64,000 nucleotides of DNA from contig NZ_CP150291.1 of the NCBI RefSeq assembly GCF_038051985.1, forward strand, positions 124,001 through 188,000, read 5' to 3'. This DNA comes from Solibacillus sp. FSL H8-0523. GTDB taxonomy: Bacteria > Bacillota > Bacilli > Bacillales_A > Planococcaceae. Of the stretch, positions 16,990 to 25,249 are shown piece after piece (the first letter of the stretch is position 1; the number at the start of each line of letters is the position of its first letter). Made by a program: the position numbers and the translations under genes. The notes beneath the pieces were generated by a model. It was not told the DNA's origin and searched no databases. It saw only the letters and a program-made list of their open reading frames with translations.

Positions 16990-17665
16990 TGTATGGGAAC
17001 AAGTGAAATGGAAGTGTCAGACGAGTAGTTCGATGTTCAGTACGATTATTTTAGTGCATCTTATTTTAGGGTTTCTGACGTCGGGTGGAACCGGTTCATT
17101 TTCTACGGGAGGTTCGTTTTTATCATTTGAAGCGCGTACGTATACATTAGACGTAGCGTTTTTATATAGCATTATCCTGATGCTTGGTATTGGCTGGATG
17201 CTTGCATCAGGTGCGTTGTCGCGAGATCAGTTTTCAATTGTGACAACGAATCAAACGGAAGTAGTATCGACCTTTTTCTTTTTTGTGCTACTGTCAATTT
17301 TTACGTTCGTTTCATCGGTTTGTATGCTTTGTATAAGTGTCGCAATTGAGATGCTGAAACTGAATGAACCGCTTGTGGTCGAAAATCAATTCTTTTCGGT
17401 AAGTACAATGGCGATGTTTATTGTTTGTATGCTTGTGGCGAGTACAATGGGTTACTTTATCCGTACGGTGTTTCAGTTTTCAAAGGTGCTACTTGGTTTA
17501 CTCACAGTTCTGCTATTTTTACTCATTCGCATGTACGGCGTAGATAGTTGGAGTGCTGTATTTGGGACAACGAGTGCAGAAATTATTGGGCGTAGTAGCT
17601 TGTATGTCGTCTTATTATGGGGTGCGATTTTTGTTATGCGCCTACGTCGAGAGGTGAATCGTTGA
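16955..17665 (+). CDS. ABC permease-like membrane protein
   Basis: A 236-residue protein with six hydrophobic segments (about 25-45, 65-85, 105-140, 145-170, 175-195 and 210-230) and short polar loops. It fits the permease partner of the preceding ABC ATPase, but no strong family motif is visible. A TTG lies at 16952; GGGAGG at 16941-16946 points to the ATG at 16955. It overlaps the ATPase gene by 35 bp and the following gene by one base (TGATG). Confidence 0.75.
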   Translation: MTSIVTVSPARNVWEQVKWKCQTSSSMFSTIILVHLILGFLTSGGTGSFSTGGSFLSFEARTYTLDVAFLYSIILMLGIGWMLASGALSRDQFSIVTTNQTEVVSTFFFFVLLSIFTFVSSVCMLCISVAIEMLKLNEPLVVENQFFSVSTMAMFIVCMLVASTMGYFIRTVFQFSKVLLGLLTVLLFLLIRMYGVDSWSAVFGTTSAEIIGRSSLYVVLLWGAIFVMRLRREVNR

Positions 17666-18327
17666 TGAGTATGGTTTTAATAATTACGATGGTGCCGGCT
17701 GTTTTTATCGTTTTACTAGGCATTTTTATGGCGAAATTTCGTATTTGGAAGCCGAAGCGCACATTTTATTTTGTAATTACTTATGCACTTTGTGGACTTG
17801 TGGCGTTTACGTATTTACTCATTGCGTCAAAGGATATGGATCAGGCACAATCAAAGGATGTAATTGTGCAGCAACTCGCTGAAAATGAAGAAATGACGGA
17901 GCGGTTAAAAATGCGTGATTTTACGGTGCTAAAACAAGAGCAGTTACAATTCACGGAAATGTTTGAACCAAGTGCTGAAGATGTTACAGTGAATCGTGAT
18001 GGGGGGCTACGCCACATTCATACGGTCATTAACTGGGTAGATACCCCAGAGAATACCATTACCGCGAGCTATTACGAAACACCGATTTACATAAAGCGTG
18101 TTTATATGACGCCCTATGTAAAGGCTCCAGAGATTACGTTTGAAAATAATACAATCTTTATAAAAGACAAGGAAAGTCGCATTACGAGGAAGACAATTAA
18201 TATGTCATTGGAAATGCTTAACGACGAAAGATGGAATGATCGAACGGATGAATTCGTCGGAAATCGTATTTTATACTTGAATGTTCCGAAGCAGTTCAAT
18301 ATCATTGATAGCGGTGGGTGGTATTAA
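17665..18327 (+). CDS. Membrane-anchored protein of the GntR/ABC operon
   Basis: A 220-residue protein with two N-terminal membrane segments (about 3-24 and 34-54), then a soluble, probably extracytoplasmic domain of about 160 residues rich in beta-strand-like segments (TVNRDGGLRHIHTVINW, YYETPIYIKRVYMTPY). The family is not recognised. GAGAGGTG at 17649-17655 supports the ATG at 17665, which overlaps the stop of the previous gene by one base. The operon position suggests it is an accessory or sensing part of the ABC complex. A short gap without terminator separates it from the phosphoesterase gene. Confidence 0.7.
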   Translation: MSMVLIITMVPAVFIVLLGIFMAKFRIWKPKRTFYFVITYALCGLVAFTYLLIASKDMDQAQSKDVIVQQLAENEEMTERLKMRDFTVLKQEQLQFTEMFEPSAEDVTVNRDGGLRHIHTVINWVDTPENTITASYYETPIYIKRVYMTPYVKAPEITFENNTIFIKDKESRITRKTINMSLEMLNDERWNDRTDEFVGNRILYLNVPKQFNIIDSGGWY

Positions 18328-18362
18328 ACCACCTAAAACTTTCAATGAATTGAGCGAACACG

Positions 18363-19178
18363 TTGAAAAAGTTACTAAAACTTATTGTATTAATAGTAGG
18401 GATTTATGTATTTTTATATGTAAATAACAATTGGCTTGTGACGACGGAGCTAGTGTACGAGTCTGAAAAGATTCCACAAAGCTTTGATGGTTTTCGCATT
18501 ACGCAAATAACGGATTTACATGATGCCACATTTGGTGAAAATCAATCACGGTTAGTTGAAAAAGTACGGGCTACCAATCCAGATGCGATTTTTTTAACTG
18601 GTGATTTAGTCGATAGTAGACGCTATGATTTGGATAATAGCTTGCAGGCGGTTGCGCAGTTTGTAGACATTGCGGATGTTTATTACGTGCTTGGAAATCA
18701 TGAGGTTGCACTAAATTTAACAGATGAAATTTATGCGGCCCTAATGGATTTAGGCGTGCACGTCTTACCGAATGAGTCAGTAACGATTGAGCGTAACGGG
18801 GAACGCATCGTTGCTCTCGGTATTGAAGATCCGTTAATGGGACAAAATGTCGATGAGTCGATTGAGGCAGCACGAAACAACGTAGGAACCGATTCCTTCA
18901 CGATGCTGTTATCACACCGACCTGAGCAATTCGAAACGTATATCGAAAAAGAAGTAGATTTAGTGTTTACCGGGCATGCGCACGGTGGCCAAATTCGTTT
19001 GCCGTTTATCGGAGGGCTTGTAGCACCAACACAAGGCATATTCCCAACGTATACAGCGGGTGTGTTTGAAGAAAAGGAAACGACGATGATTATTAGTCGT
19101 GGATTAGGTAATAGTCTGTTTCCGTTTCGTATCTTTAACTTGCCCGAAATCATTACTGTAAAATTGCAAGCAAAATAA
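18363..19178 (+). CDS. Membrane-anchored metallophosphoesterase (YkuE/YaeI-like)
   Basis: A 271-residue calcineurin-like phosphoesterase with an N-terminal membrane anchor (residues about 5-22). The metal-binding motifs are complete: ITDLHD (the first motif, with DxH), GDLVD, GNHE and GHAHGGQ. Related YaeI/YkuE proteins act on lipid or cell-wall-associated phosphates, but the substrate here is not known. TTG at 18363 is the first possible start after an upstream in-frame stop; its ribosome site is weak. It lies 35 bp behind the ABC operon without a terminator, so partial read-through is likely. Confidence 0.87.
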   Translation: MKKLLKLIVLIVGIYVFLYVNNNWLVTTELVYESEKIPQSFDGFRITQITDLHDATFGENQSRLVEKVRATNPDAIFLTGDLVDSRRYDLDNSLQAVAQFVDIADVYYVLGNHEVALNLTDEIYAALMDLGVHVLPNESVTIERNGERIVALGIEDPLMGQNVDESIEAARNNVGTDSFTMLLSHRPEQFETYIEKEVDLVFTGHAHGGQIRLPFIGGLVAPTQGIFPTYTAGVFEEKETTMIISRGLGNSLFPFRIFNLPEIITVKLQAK

Positions 19179-19180
19179 TA

Positions 19181-19207
19181 AAAACGTCACATTTGTGGCG
19201 TTTTTTT
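19181..19207 (+). terminator. Terminator after the metallophosphoesterase gene
   Basis: AAAACGTCACA/TGTGGCGTTTT hairpin with a very short loop and a G-U pair, followed by more T. Confidence 0.8.
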
Positions 19208-19360
19208 GTTGCAAAATTGACATATTAATTATTATTTACTTCCTTCTAAAAGTTATATATGATGAAAATAGATTAGATAATAATACAAAAAATAGAAAAA
19301 ATATAATTATTATAGATTATATTTAACAGGTAGATATAATTAAGAGTTGGAGGGACCTTG

Positions 19361-21358
19361 ATGAAAAATTGGGGGATTGGTGCGAAACTAACGGCATCGA
19401 TTATCACATTATTAACATTAACATGTGCAGTTTTAGGGGTAACAAGTTATTTAAATAGCCATACGGCGTTAGAAAGACAGGTTCACGATAATTTACAGTC
19501 AAAAGCAGAGGACCTATCGCAATATGTAGAAGAGTTCTTTAAGCGTACGAATACTGAAGTAGAGGGAATTGCGGAGCAGGATGTTATTCGTAATATGAAT
19601 TTTGCTGAGCAAAAAGCGTATTTACAGAAGCGTTTAGCATCAAGTGAAGATTATTTAGAGTTTGCGATTGTCGATGCAGATGGAATCGCCCATTATTTAG
19701 ATGATTCTACGACAGATTTAGCAGACCGTGCATACATAAAAGCGGCATTTGCTGGTGAAACAGCGATGTCAGATACGTTGATTAGTCGTGTAACGAACGA
19801 GCCGGTTGTAATGATTGCCACGCCAATCGATACAGCAACAGGTGAAAAAGCCTTATTATTAGCTCGTATGGACGGTTACTTTTTATCAAACGTCTTAAAT
19901 GAAATTGTTGTTGGAGAAACGGGTTATGCGTTCTTAGTAAATAAAGACGGGACCATCCAATCTCATACAAATGCGGAATTTGTAAAAAATCAAATGAATT
20001 TCATTTCGGAAGCACAGGAAACAGGAAATTCAACAGCCGAAGCGAAAGCGATTGAAGAAATTATCTCAAATGACCGAGGCTTTTATGAATTTAAGCATTC
20101 GGACGGTGATAATCGCTTTTTAGGGTACTACACCTTAACGAACGGTTGGAAGATGGCGGTTATGGCAAAGGAAGATGAAATGTTCGTTAGTTTAGAGACT
20201 ATGCGTCTATTCATTTTACTTTCAACTGTTGTCGTTTTAATTATTGGACTTATTTTTGCCATTCTTGTATCGAGAGGTATTAGCCGCCCAATTCGCGCGG
20301 TAGTGAAAGTAAGTGAATTTATTGGTCAAGGTGATTTTACGCATAAACCAAATGCACATCATCAAAAGCGTCGTGATGAACTAGGGGTTTTAGCGCGTTC
20401 GTTAAACCAAGTAGTAGAGAATATGCATATGATGATTACAAAAGTGCAAACAAGCTCAAGTAACGTAAATGAAGCGTCATGCGAACTAATGGGCGATGTA
20501 GCAAAAGTTACTGATAATGCACAAGTCATTGCGCGCTCAATCGATGAAGTCGAGCGTGGTTCAATCAGTCAGGCACATGTCGCAGAAGAAAGTGCGGGTA
20601 CGATGGGTCAAATGGCGATTGGCATTCAACAGGTTGCTGAAGTGGCAGGCACGGTTTCACAGCATACGGAGTTTATTGAAACAAAGGTACGTGATGGCTA
20701 CAATGCGGTGCGTCACTCGATTGCACAAATGAATGCGATTCAAAGTGGTACCGCAACAGAAATCGATGTCATTCATAAATTAAAAAAGGAATCATCAGAA
20801 ATCGGCTTAATTTCAAAAATGATTACCGACATTTCGGATCAAACGAATTTACTGGCATTAAATGCATCGATTGAGGCAGCACGTGCAGGTGAGGCGGGTA
20901 AAGGCTTCGCGGTTGTTGCAGGGGAAGTACGTAAATTATCTGAGCAAACAGCGGATTCAGCAGCACAAATTAATGCACTGATTCAAAAGGTGCAGCAGTA
21001 CACAGAACAAGCGGTGCAAGCTGCAGAATTTGGTGAAGAAAATGTCGCACTTGGTTTGGCGTCGATTCATCAATTAGAAGAGCGTTTTGGTGAAATTGTC
21101 GAAGCCGTTACGGAAATTGCAACTGAAATCGAGCATTTAAGCGGTTCGGCACAGGAAATGAGTGCCAACACAGAAGAGGTTTCAGCTTCGATGGAAGAAA
21201 TGTCGGCTTCGGTTACATCCGCTGCAGGCTATGTAAAGGATGTAGGCGTTTCGGCATCTGGCCAATTACAAACAGTCGATCAGATGAAAAAACAAGCAGA
21301 TCAATTATCTCAGATGGCGAGCGACTTACAAGTTGCTACGCAGCAGTTTAAATTATAA
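19361..21358 (+). CDS. Methyl-accepting chemotaxis protein (dCache-HAMP-MCP)
   Basis: A 665-residue chemoreceptor. A membrane segment at about 10-30 is followed by a 250-residue extracellular dCache-type sensor ([38 protein letters not shown]), a second membrane segment near 280-303, a HAMP domain ([16 protein letters not shown]...GDFT) and a long coiled-coil signalling domain whose tip carries [19 protein letters not shown]. It should signal to CheA/CheW and be methylated by CheR. TTG at 19358 is adjacent; GGAGGG favours the ATG at 19361. The gene stands alone with its own terminator. The ligand is unknown, though dCache domains often bind amino acids or other small metabolites. Confidence 0.93.
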   Translation: MKNWGIGAKLTASIITLLTLTCAVLGVTSYLNSHTALERQVHDNLQSKAEDLSQYVEEFFKRTNTEVEGIAEQDVIRNMNFAEQKAYLQKRLASSEDYLEFAIVDADGIAHYLDDSTTDLADRAYIKAAFAGETAMSDTLISRVTNEPVVMIATPIDTATGEKALLLARMDGYFLSNVLNEIVVGETGYAFLVNKDGTIQSHTNAEFVKNQMNFISEAQETGNSTAEAKAIEEIISNDRGFYEFKHSDGDNRFLGYYTLTNGWKMAVMAKEDEMFVSLETMRLFILLSTVVVLIIGLIFAILVSRGISRPIRAVVKVSEFIGQGDFTHKPNAHHQKRRDELGVLARSLNQVVENMHMMITKVQTSSSNVNEASCELMGDVAKVTDNAQVIARSIDEVERGSISQAHVAEESAGTMGQMAIGIQQVAEVAGTVSQHTEFIETKVRDGYNAVRHSIAQMNAIQSGTATEIDVIHKLKKESSEIGLISKMITDISDQTNLLALNASIEAARAGEAGKGFAVVAGEVRKLSEQTADSAAQINALIQKVQQYTEQAVQAAEFGEENVALGLASIHQLEERFGEIVEAVTEIATEIEHLSGSAQEMSANTEEVSASMEEMSASVTSAAGYVKDVGVSASGQLQTVDQMKKQADQLSQMASDLQVATQQFKL

Positions 21359-21365
21359 GGTTCAG

Positions 21366-21397
21366 CAGCATAGGAGCACGTTTCCTATGCTGTTTTT
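21366..21397 (+). terminator. Terminator of the chemoreceptor gene
   Basis: Perfect 10-bp stem CAGCATAGGA/TCCTATGCTG, 7-nt loop, five T. Confidence 0.9.
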
Positions 21398-21474
21398 ATT
21401 TGATAAAACATTATATTCGCATCATTTTCTTGCGTTGCGTACAATGAAGAAAAGACGCTTTAAAGGAGTAGACT

Positions 21475-21831
21475 ATGGAACAATGGATTACATGGATTGC
21501 GCTAGTTTTAATGGCAATCATGATTTTTCGCTTTATGCCGAAAAAGGGCGTGAAGTATATTTCAACGAAGGAGCTACAGCCGCTGCTTGAACGAGGGGAT
21601 GTCGTGTTTGTCGATGTGCGTTCGGCAAGTGAATATAAAGAGGCGCATATTCCCAACTTTATTAATCGCCCAGTCGGTAGCTATTTAGGTGATTTACCGA
21701 AGGACAAGCCGATTGTGGTCATTTGTCAGAGTGGTGTGCGCAGTAATAAAGCGTGTAAGGAGCTTGTGAAGCTTGGGTATACAGACGTAACGAATGTACG
21801 TCGCGGGATGAATGGCTTAAAGGCAGCGTAA
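21475..21831 (+). CDS. Membrane-anchored rhodanese-domain protein
   Basis: A 118-residue single-domain rhodanese with one N-terminal membrane helix (residues 4-20). The active-site loop CQSGVRS has the catalytic cysteine at residue 84; VFVDVRSASEYKEAHIPN is the CH2A-like N-terminal motif of the fold. Expected to carry persulfide sulfur at the membrane; the partner is unknown. AAAGGAG precedes the ATG. It is the last gene before an AT-rich islet and is closed by a terminator. Its base composition (near 48% G+C in the segment counted) contrasts with the following genes. Confidence 0.9.
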   Translation: MEQWITWIALVLMAIMIFRFMPKKGVKYISTKELQPLLERGDVVFVDVRSASEYKEAHIPNFINRPVGSYLGDLPKDKPIVVICQSGVRSNKACKELVKLGYTDVTNVRRGMNGLKAA

Positions 21832-21838
21832 ATAATAA

Positions 21839-21872
21839 GGAGAAGTCCCGCAGTTGGATTACGGGTTCTCTT
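21839..21872 (+). terminator. Terminator of the rhodanese gene
   Basis: GAGAA(GT)CCCG pairs with CGGGTTCTC, with a 2-nt bulge, followed by TTT. Confidence 0.7.
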
Positions 21873-21902
21873 TAGAGGTACAAAATTTAAAATAACTATT
21901 GA

Positions 21903-21975
21903 AATACCCTGTGAAATCTATTTGTTTTCAGAGGGTATTTTACATACTATATCGCATCTAAATTAGTACGATATA
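21903..21975. repeat. Inverted repeats at the left edge of the AT-rich islet
   Basis: Two hairpins without a gene: AATACCCT (21903-21910)/AGGGTATT (21932-21939) with inner TGAAA/TTTCA pairing, and TATATCG (21948-21954)/CGATATA (21969-21975). The first ends in TTTT-like sequence and could be a terminator for a gene no longer present. Confidence 0.5.
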
Positions 21976-21981
21976 AAGGTG

Positions 21982-22020
21982 AACGTTCCCAAACAGTGGT
22001 TTGGGGACTTTAATACAAGG
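21982..22020 (+). repeat. Islet repeat copy 1 (AACGTTCCCAAA)
   Basis: AACGTTCCCAAA at 21982-21993, then a 6-nt loop and TTTGGGGAC, so the repeat folds into a hairpin. The same 12-mer recurs at 22460 and 23253. Confidence 0.7.
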
Positions 22021-22073
22021 AGTTTTATAGATTATATAGAATATAAAACTTAACTAAAGGCGGTGTGTAAACT

Positions 22074-22424
22074 ATTAGAAAAATAATTATATTGTTTTTT
22101 ATAATGACGGTTCTTGTAGCTTGTTCAGAAAATAATGTGAAACTTAATGAATTAGTAAGTTTTTCAAAAGTTAAAACGGAGACTGAAAAAACATATACTG
22201 ACGAACTTGAAGTAGAAATTTTTAGAAATGCAATAGAACACGCAATTAAATTAGATGGTATTGTTGATGTAGTTGACCCAATGTATAAATTTAAATTAGA
22301 TGGTAAAGAATATTTTCTTTGGCTACATGATGCGGGTGGTTCAATTATGGAGACAAATGATACACATACAATTTATAAATTGCTAGAAGAAGATGCAAAG
22401 CAACTTAAAGAAGTAGTCAATTGA
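22074..22424 (+). CDS. Putative lipoprotein, possible ATT start codon
   Basis: A 116-residue protein if started at ATT (22074): MRKIIILFFIMTVLVAC with a lipobox (LVAC) and then a soluble acidic domain of about 95 residues; no family was recognised. AAAGGCGGTG (22056-22065) lies 8 nt upstream of this ATT, and the frame is closed by a stop at 22068. The first conventional start, TTG at 22092, would lack both a ribosome site and the positive n-region. Either ATT is used as a rare initiator or a former ATG has mutated. The gene is AT-rich (about 25% G+C in a sampled 60 bp) and lies between repeat copies 1 and 2, suggesting acquisition. Confidence 0.6.
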   Translation: MRKIIILFFIMTVLVACSENNVKLNELVSFSKVKTETEKTYTDELEVEIFRNAIEHAIKLDGIVDVVDPMYKFKLDGKEYFLWLHDAGGSIMETNDTHTIYKLLEEDAKQLKEVVN

Positions 22425-22459
22425 TAGATTTTGTATATTAACGCACAAATTAATAAGAT

Positions 22460-22489
22460 AACGTTCCCAAATGACACATAGGGAACGTT
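22460..22489. repeat. Islet repeat copy 2 (perfect palindrome)
   Basis: AACGTTCCC (22460-22468)/GGGAACGTT (22481-22489) around a 12-nt centre. It shares ATAACGTTCCCAAAT with copy 3. A further inverted repeat AGCTAAGA/TCTTAGCT follows at about 22500-22526. Confidence 0.7.
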
Positions 22490-22565
22490 CAATCCAGCAG
22501 CTAAGATTTTCAACCAGTCTTAGCTACATCGCTTTGGGAATATTTATTCAACTAACGTCTTAGAA

Positions 22566-22733
22566 TAGTGAAAGAAAAATCAATTGTTTTTTGAAATCTA
22601 TATGTTGAACTTATGAAACTAACATTTCATTAGAATGAAAATCTAACTAAGAATACGTCGCCATCCATGGCAGCGACGCACTCGATTGAGGAAGATCTTT
22701 TAGAACGGAAAACTTTATAACTTTCTTTCACTA
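22566..22733. repeat. 168-bp segment with 12-bp terminal inverted repeats
   Basis: TAGTGAAAGAAA (22566-22577) and TTTCTTTCACTA (22722-22733) are perfect inverted repeats. Inside are ATTTCAT/ATGAAAAT-type and GTCGC/GCGAC hairpins. No gene is encoded. It may be a small non-autonomous (MITE-like) element or a structured leader of the gene that begins at 22754; no target-site duplication is evident. Confidence 0.5.
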
Positions 22734-22753
22734 CTGAGCAGGAGGATGAAATA

Positions 22754-23212
22754 TTGCAAAAGAAAATAAAAATAATTGAAGACAGAAAATCATTTCTTTT
22801 AGCTATTGCTTTATTAATATATATTTGGATCTTTTTCAGTAATTACTGGCATTATCCATCTCCACCATTCGAGTCACTCACTTCAAAAGAGGTTATTCGT
22901 ATTTTCGAGGAAGAAAGTTCTGAGAGCGGATTTATGAAAATTGCTACTGAAAAAAATTTTGATTGGTACGCATGTAAGGATACTATCTGTATAGACAAGA
23001 ATATATTTTTCCCACTTGCAGATAGAGGTTGGGATAAACAAAATATGACTCCATATTATAAACCGAACGGAAAATCTATACGTATTGAGTATATTTACAC
23101 TAAGAATCAATTTGACGGTAACCTAGGCACTACTCTAAAAATAGAAACATACCCTTGGGTGAATAGTGAAGATATTATTTTTTTGAAAATACCTCAAGAT
23201 GTAGATTTTTAA
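22754..23212 (+). CDS. Hypothetical single-pass membrane protein
   Basis: A 152-residue protein: positively charged N-terminus, one membrane segment (about 13-31), then an extracytoplasmic domain of about 120 residues containing two cysteines close together (YACKDTICID) that could form a disulfide. No family was recognised. Start TTG at 22754 behind AGGAGG (22740-22745). It is AT-rich and lies between repeat copies 2 and 3, alone. Together with the lipoprotein gene it makes a small accessory islet of surface proteins. Confidence 0.7.
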   Translation: MQKKIKIIEDRKSFLLAIALLIYIWIFFSNYWHYPSPPFESLTSKEVIRIFEEESSESGFMKIATEKNFDWYACKDTICIDKNIFFPLADRGWDKQNMTPYYKPNGKSIRIEYIYTKNQFDGNLGTTLKIETYPWVNSEDIIFLKIPQDVDF

Positions 23213-23252
23213 TTTAGATACATTGCATAATTAATCCATCCCATTATGAAAT

Positions 23253-23276
23253 AACGTTCCCAAATCGAAGTTTGGA
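23253..23276 (+). repeat. Islet repeat copy 3
   Basis: AACGTTCCCAAA (23253-23264), a 6-nt loop and TTTGG, the same geometry as copy 1, 41 bp after the hypothetical gene. Confidence 0.65.
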
Positions 23277-23283
23277 CGCATAT

Positions 23284-23327
23284 AAAAAAGGCAGAAATGT
23301 TGTTAAATCAACGTTTCTGCCTTTTTT
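23284..23327. terminator. Bidirectional terminator
   Basis: AAAAAAGGCAGAAATGTTG pairs with CAACGTTTCTGCCTTTTTT (one G-U), 6-nt loop. It lies between the islet and the convergent AlaX-like gene. The remaining bases to 23483 show nothing further. Confidence 0.92.
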
Positions 23328-23483
23328 AGTGGAACATTGTTTATACGCAATTTTATGCACGTTTCTACAAAGTCAGTGCCAGCAATGGTTTGATCGTGTT
23401 TTGTTGGATGATACAGCACTGGTCTTATTGAATGAAATCGTGCATATTTTCCAACCTCTAATTGTGGGCTTCTCCTTTTTTAT

Positions 23484-24656
23484 TTACAGGCTATCTTTCA
23501 TTGCTTGTAGTAAGGCGTCAGCTGTGATTCCTTTTTCGCCGCCACCTTGAACGAGTGCATCATTGCCGCCGCCTTTGCCGTTAATAAGCGGTAGCGCGGC
23601 TGCTGAGATGGTTTTCATCGATGTCGTATGAGCTTTCCCGCGTGCTGCAACGAATTGTAATTTGTCGTCATTTGTTGCGACAAGTAGCGCAATCGCTTGT
23701 TCGTTGTGCTCAGTAATGAAGCGTGCGAGCTTTTGTAACTCTTGAATCGAACGGTTTTCAAATGTACGCGCGGCAATTACTTCACTTGCTAGCGCTTGTG
23801 CTTCGTATTGTAGCAGTGCGTCCTGAGCGTCTTTTAAGTTTTTCTCGGTTTGCTTTGCAGCTGTCGCGAATTTACGCATCGCGTCAGCTGCTTGCTCTTC
23901 AGGTGCGCTTAGTTGGCGTGCGACATCTGAAAGTACGTTTTTACGCATGGCAAGTTGCTGGAGTACGCGCTGGCCGCATACAAAATGAACGCGAATTTGC
24001 TGTTTCATTTTTTCAGTTGCTAAAATTTTCAGTAGACCAACTTGTCCAGTAGACGTTGGGTGCGTCCCACCGCAGCCATTGTAATCGAACTCGGGAATAA
24101 TGACTAAGCGAATGTCTTCGTCGACAATTACATCTTTACGTAAGTTGTAGTTGACTAAGTCTTCTTTTGTTACCCATTTTGTTTCAACTGGACGGTTTTC
24201 TAAAATAATTTCGTTGGCACGTTGTTCAGCGGCCGCTAATTGCGCTTCTGTCACGTCAGTTGTGTTTAAATCAATTGTCACAAGCTCTGTGCCTAGGTGG
24301 AAGCTCGTTGTTGCTAGATCAAAGAGCTCGACAAAAGCGGCGGTTAAAATGTGCTGGCCGGTATGCTGTTGCATATGGTCGAATCGACGCACCCAGTTGA
24401 GCTTGGCAGAAATTTCCCCGGAAATATTCGACACGTCCGCTGCTGTATAATGACGAATTTCATCATCCACTTTTTCAACGTCGCTAATTTCGATACCAGA
24501 AATCCAGCCTGTATCATGCGGTTGACCACCACCAGTTGGGTAAAAAGCGGTGTTGTCTAACACGATGTAGTTACGGCCTTCCTCACTGCCTGTTTTGACG
24601 ACGGTTGCGTGAAACTCGGAAATCGTCGCATCTTGGTAATATAATAAATCCTTCAT
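23484..24656 (-). CDS. Alanyl-tRNA editing protein (AlaX-like with DHHA1 domain)
   Basis: A 390-residue stand-alone editing protein that should hydrolyse mischarged Ser- or Gly-tRNA(Ala). The four zinc ligands of the editing domain are visible: HTGQH (H98, H102) and CGGTH (C195, H199). An N-terminal barrel with FYPTGGGQPHDTG precedes them. A coiled-coil region (about 235-300) and a C-terminal DHHA1 domain with NGKGGGNDALVQGGGEK complete the long AlaX form. No aminoacylation domain exists. A GTG at 24665 abuts the AAGGAG site; the ATG at 24656 with 9-nt spacing is chosen. It is divergent from the small acidic protein gene at 24790. Confidence 0.92.
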   Translation of the reverse strand: MKDLLYYQDATISEFHATVVKTGSEEGRNYIVLDNTAFYPTGGGQPHDTGWISGIEISDVEKVDDEIRHYTAADVSNISGEISAKLNWVRRFDHMQQHTGQHILTAAFVELFDLATTSFHLGTELVTIDLNTTDVTEAQLAAAEQRANEIILENRPVETKWVTKEDLVNYNLRKDVIVDEDIRLVIIPEFDYNGCGGTHPTSTGQVGLLKILATEKMKQQIRVHFVCGQRVLQQLAMRKNVLSDVARQLSAPEEQAADAMRKFATAAKQTEKNLKDAQDALLQYEAQALASEVIAARTFENRSIQELQKLARFITEHNEQAIALLVATNDDKLQFVAARGKAHTTSMKTISAAALPLINGKGGGNDALVQGGGEKGITADALLQAMKDSL

Positions 24657-24789
24657 CTGTATCACTCCTTAAAACCTAGTTTGGCATATGGAAAACGGTG
24701 TGTCACGCGCAAATTTGGTCGTGTCATTTGACGCGTGAAAAATATCGTTTATCATTAGAAGAGAGATTTCCAAAAAGGGAGCTATTTAC

Positions 24790-25098
24790 ATGAACATTAC
24801 ACAGTATTCAGTTGACGAAATTTTAGATCCAACGAACATCATTGAAGGTAAGCGCTTTGAATTTTTACTAGATATCGAAGTGGATGAAGACGATGAGCTA
24901 TATTCGGAAGCCGGATTAGAAATCCGCGCAATCGTTGGCTTAATTAATGAAGAAGTACGCATCATGAACTACTTCATTATTGATAAATCAAACAACGAAT
25001 CACTAGAGTTTGCGTTAGAAGAAGACGAAGAGGCAATGGTTTTAGCGTTCTGCCAAGAAGAGCTATTAGCACCACCTACATCAGAAGACGCACAATAA
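24790..25098 (+). CDS. Small acidic conserved Bacillales protein (DUF6509-like)
   Basis: A 102-residue, strongly acidic cytoplasmic protein without membrane segment: ITQYSVDEILDP at the N-terminus, LDIEVDEDDELYSE in the middle and FALEEDEEAMVLAFCQEEL near the end. This pattern resembles a small Bacillales family (DUF6509) sometimes mislabelled pullulanase; it has no hydrolase features. AAAGGGAG lies upstream of the ATG. It is monocistronic with its own terminator. Function unknown. Confidence 0.75.
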   Translation: MNITQYSVDEILDPTNIIEGKRFEFLLDIEVDEDDELYSEAGLEIRAIVGLINEEVRIMNYFIIDKSNNESLEFALEEDEEAMVLAFCQEELLAPPTSEDAQ

Positions 25099-25104
25099 TG
25101 GAAG

Positions 25105-25135
25105 GGCAGCACGAGTAGTCGTGTTGTCTTTTTTT
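25105..25135 (+). terminator. Terminator of the small acidic protein gene
   Basis: GGCAGCACGA/TCGTGTTGTC (G-U pairs), 4-nt loop, seven T. Confidence 0.9.
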
Positions 25136-25202
25136 ATGGGAATTTAAGGTTGATCACCATAAGTTGTCGGGAAAATAGTGTCGACGCGTAAATAGGGAAA
25201 TG

Positions 25203-25241
25203 AAAAAGCTTCGGTACATGTTATTTCACATGCACCGAAGC
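25203..25241 (-). terminator. Terminator of the gamma-glutamyltransferase operon
   Basis: Read on the minus strand, GCTTCGGTGCATGT pairs with ACATGTACCGAAGC, then TTTTT. It lies 9 bp after the stop codon of the gene. Confidence 0.9.
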
Positions 25242-25249
25242 GTTTATTT

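Noticed and set aside
22566-22733. T-box or other known riboswitch
   Set aside because: No T-box sequence (AGGGTGGNACCGCG-like) or other known aptamer core was found, and the gene behind it is not an amino-acid gene.
21982-23276. Integron attC sites and cassette array
   Set aside because: The repeats lack the RYYYAAC/GTTRRRY core boxes in the right order and no tyrosine recombinase is visible in the window.
23272-23550. Small plus-strand open frame over the terminator
   Set aside because: Runs through the bidirectional terminator stem and into the AlaX-like gene; no ribosome site.
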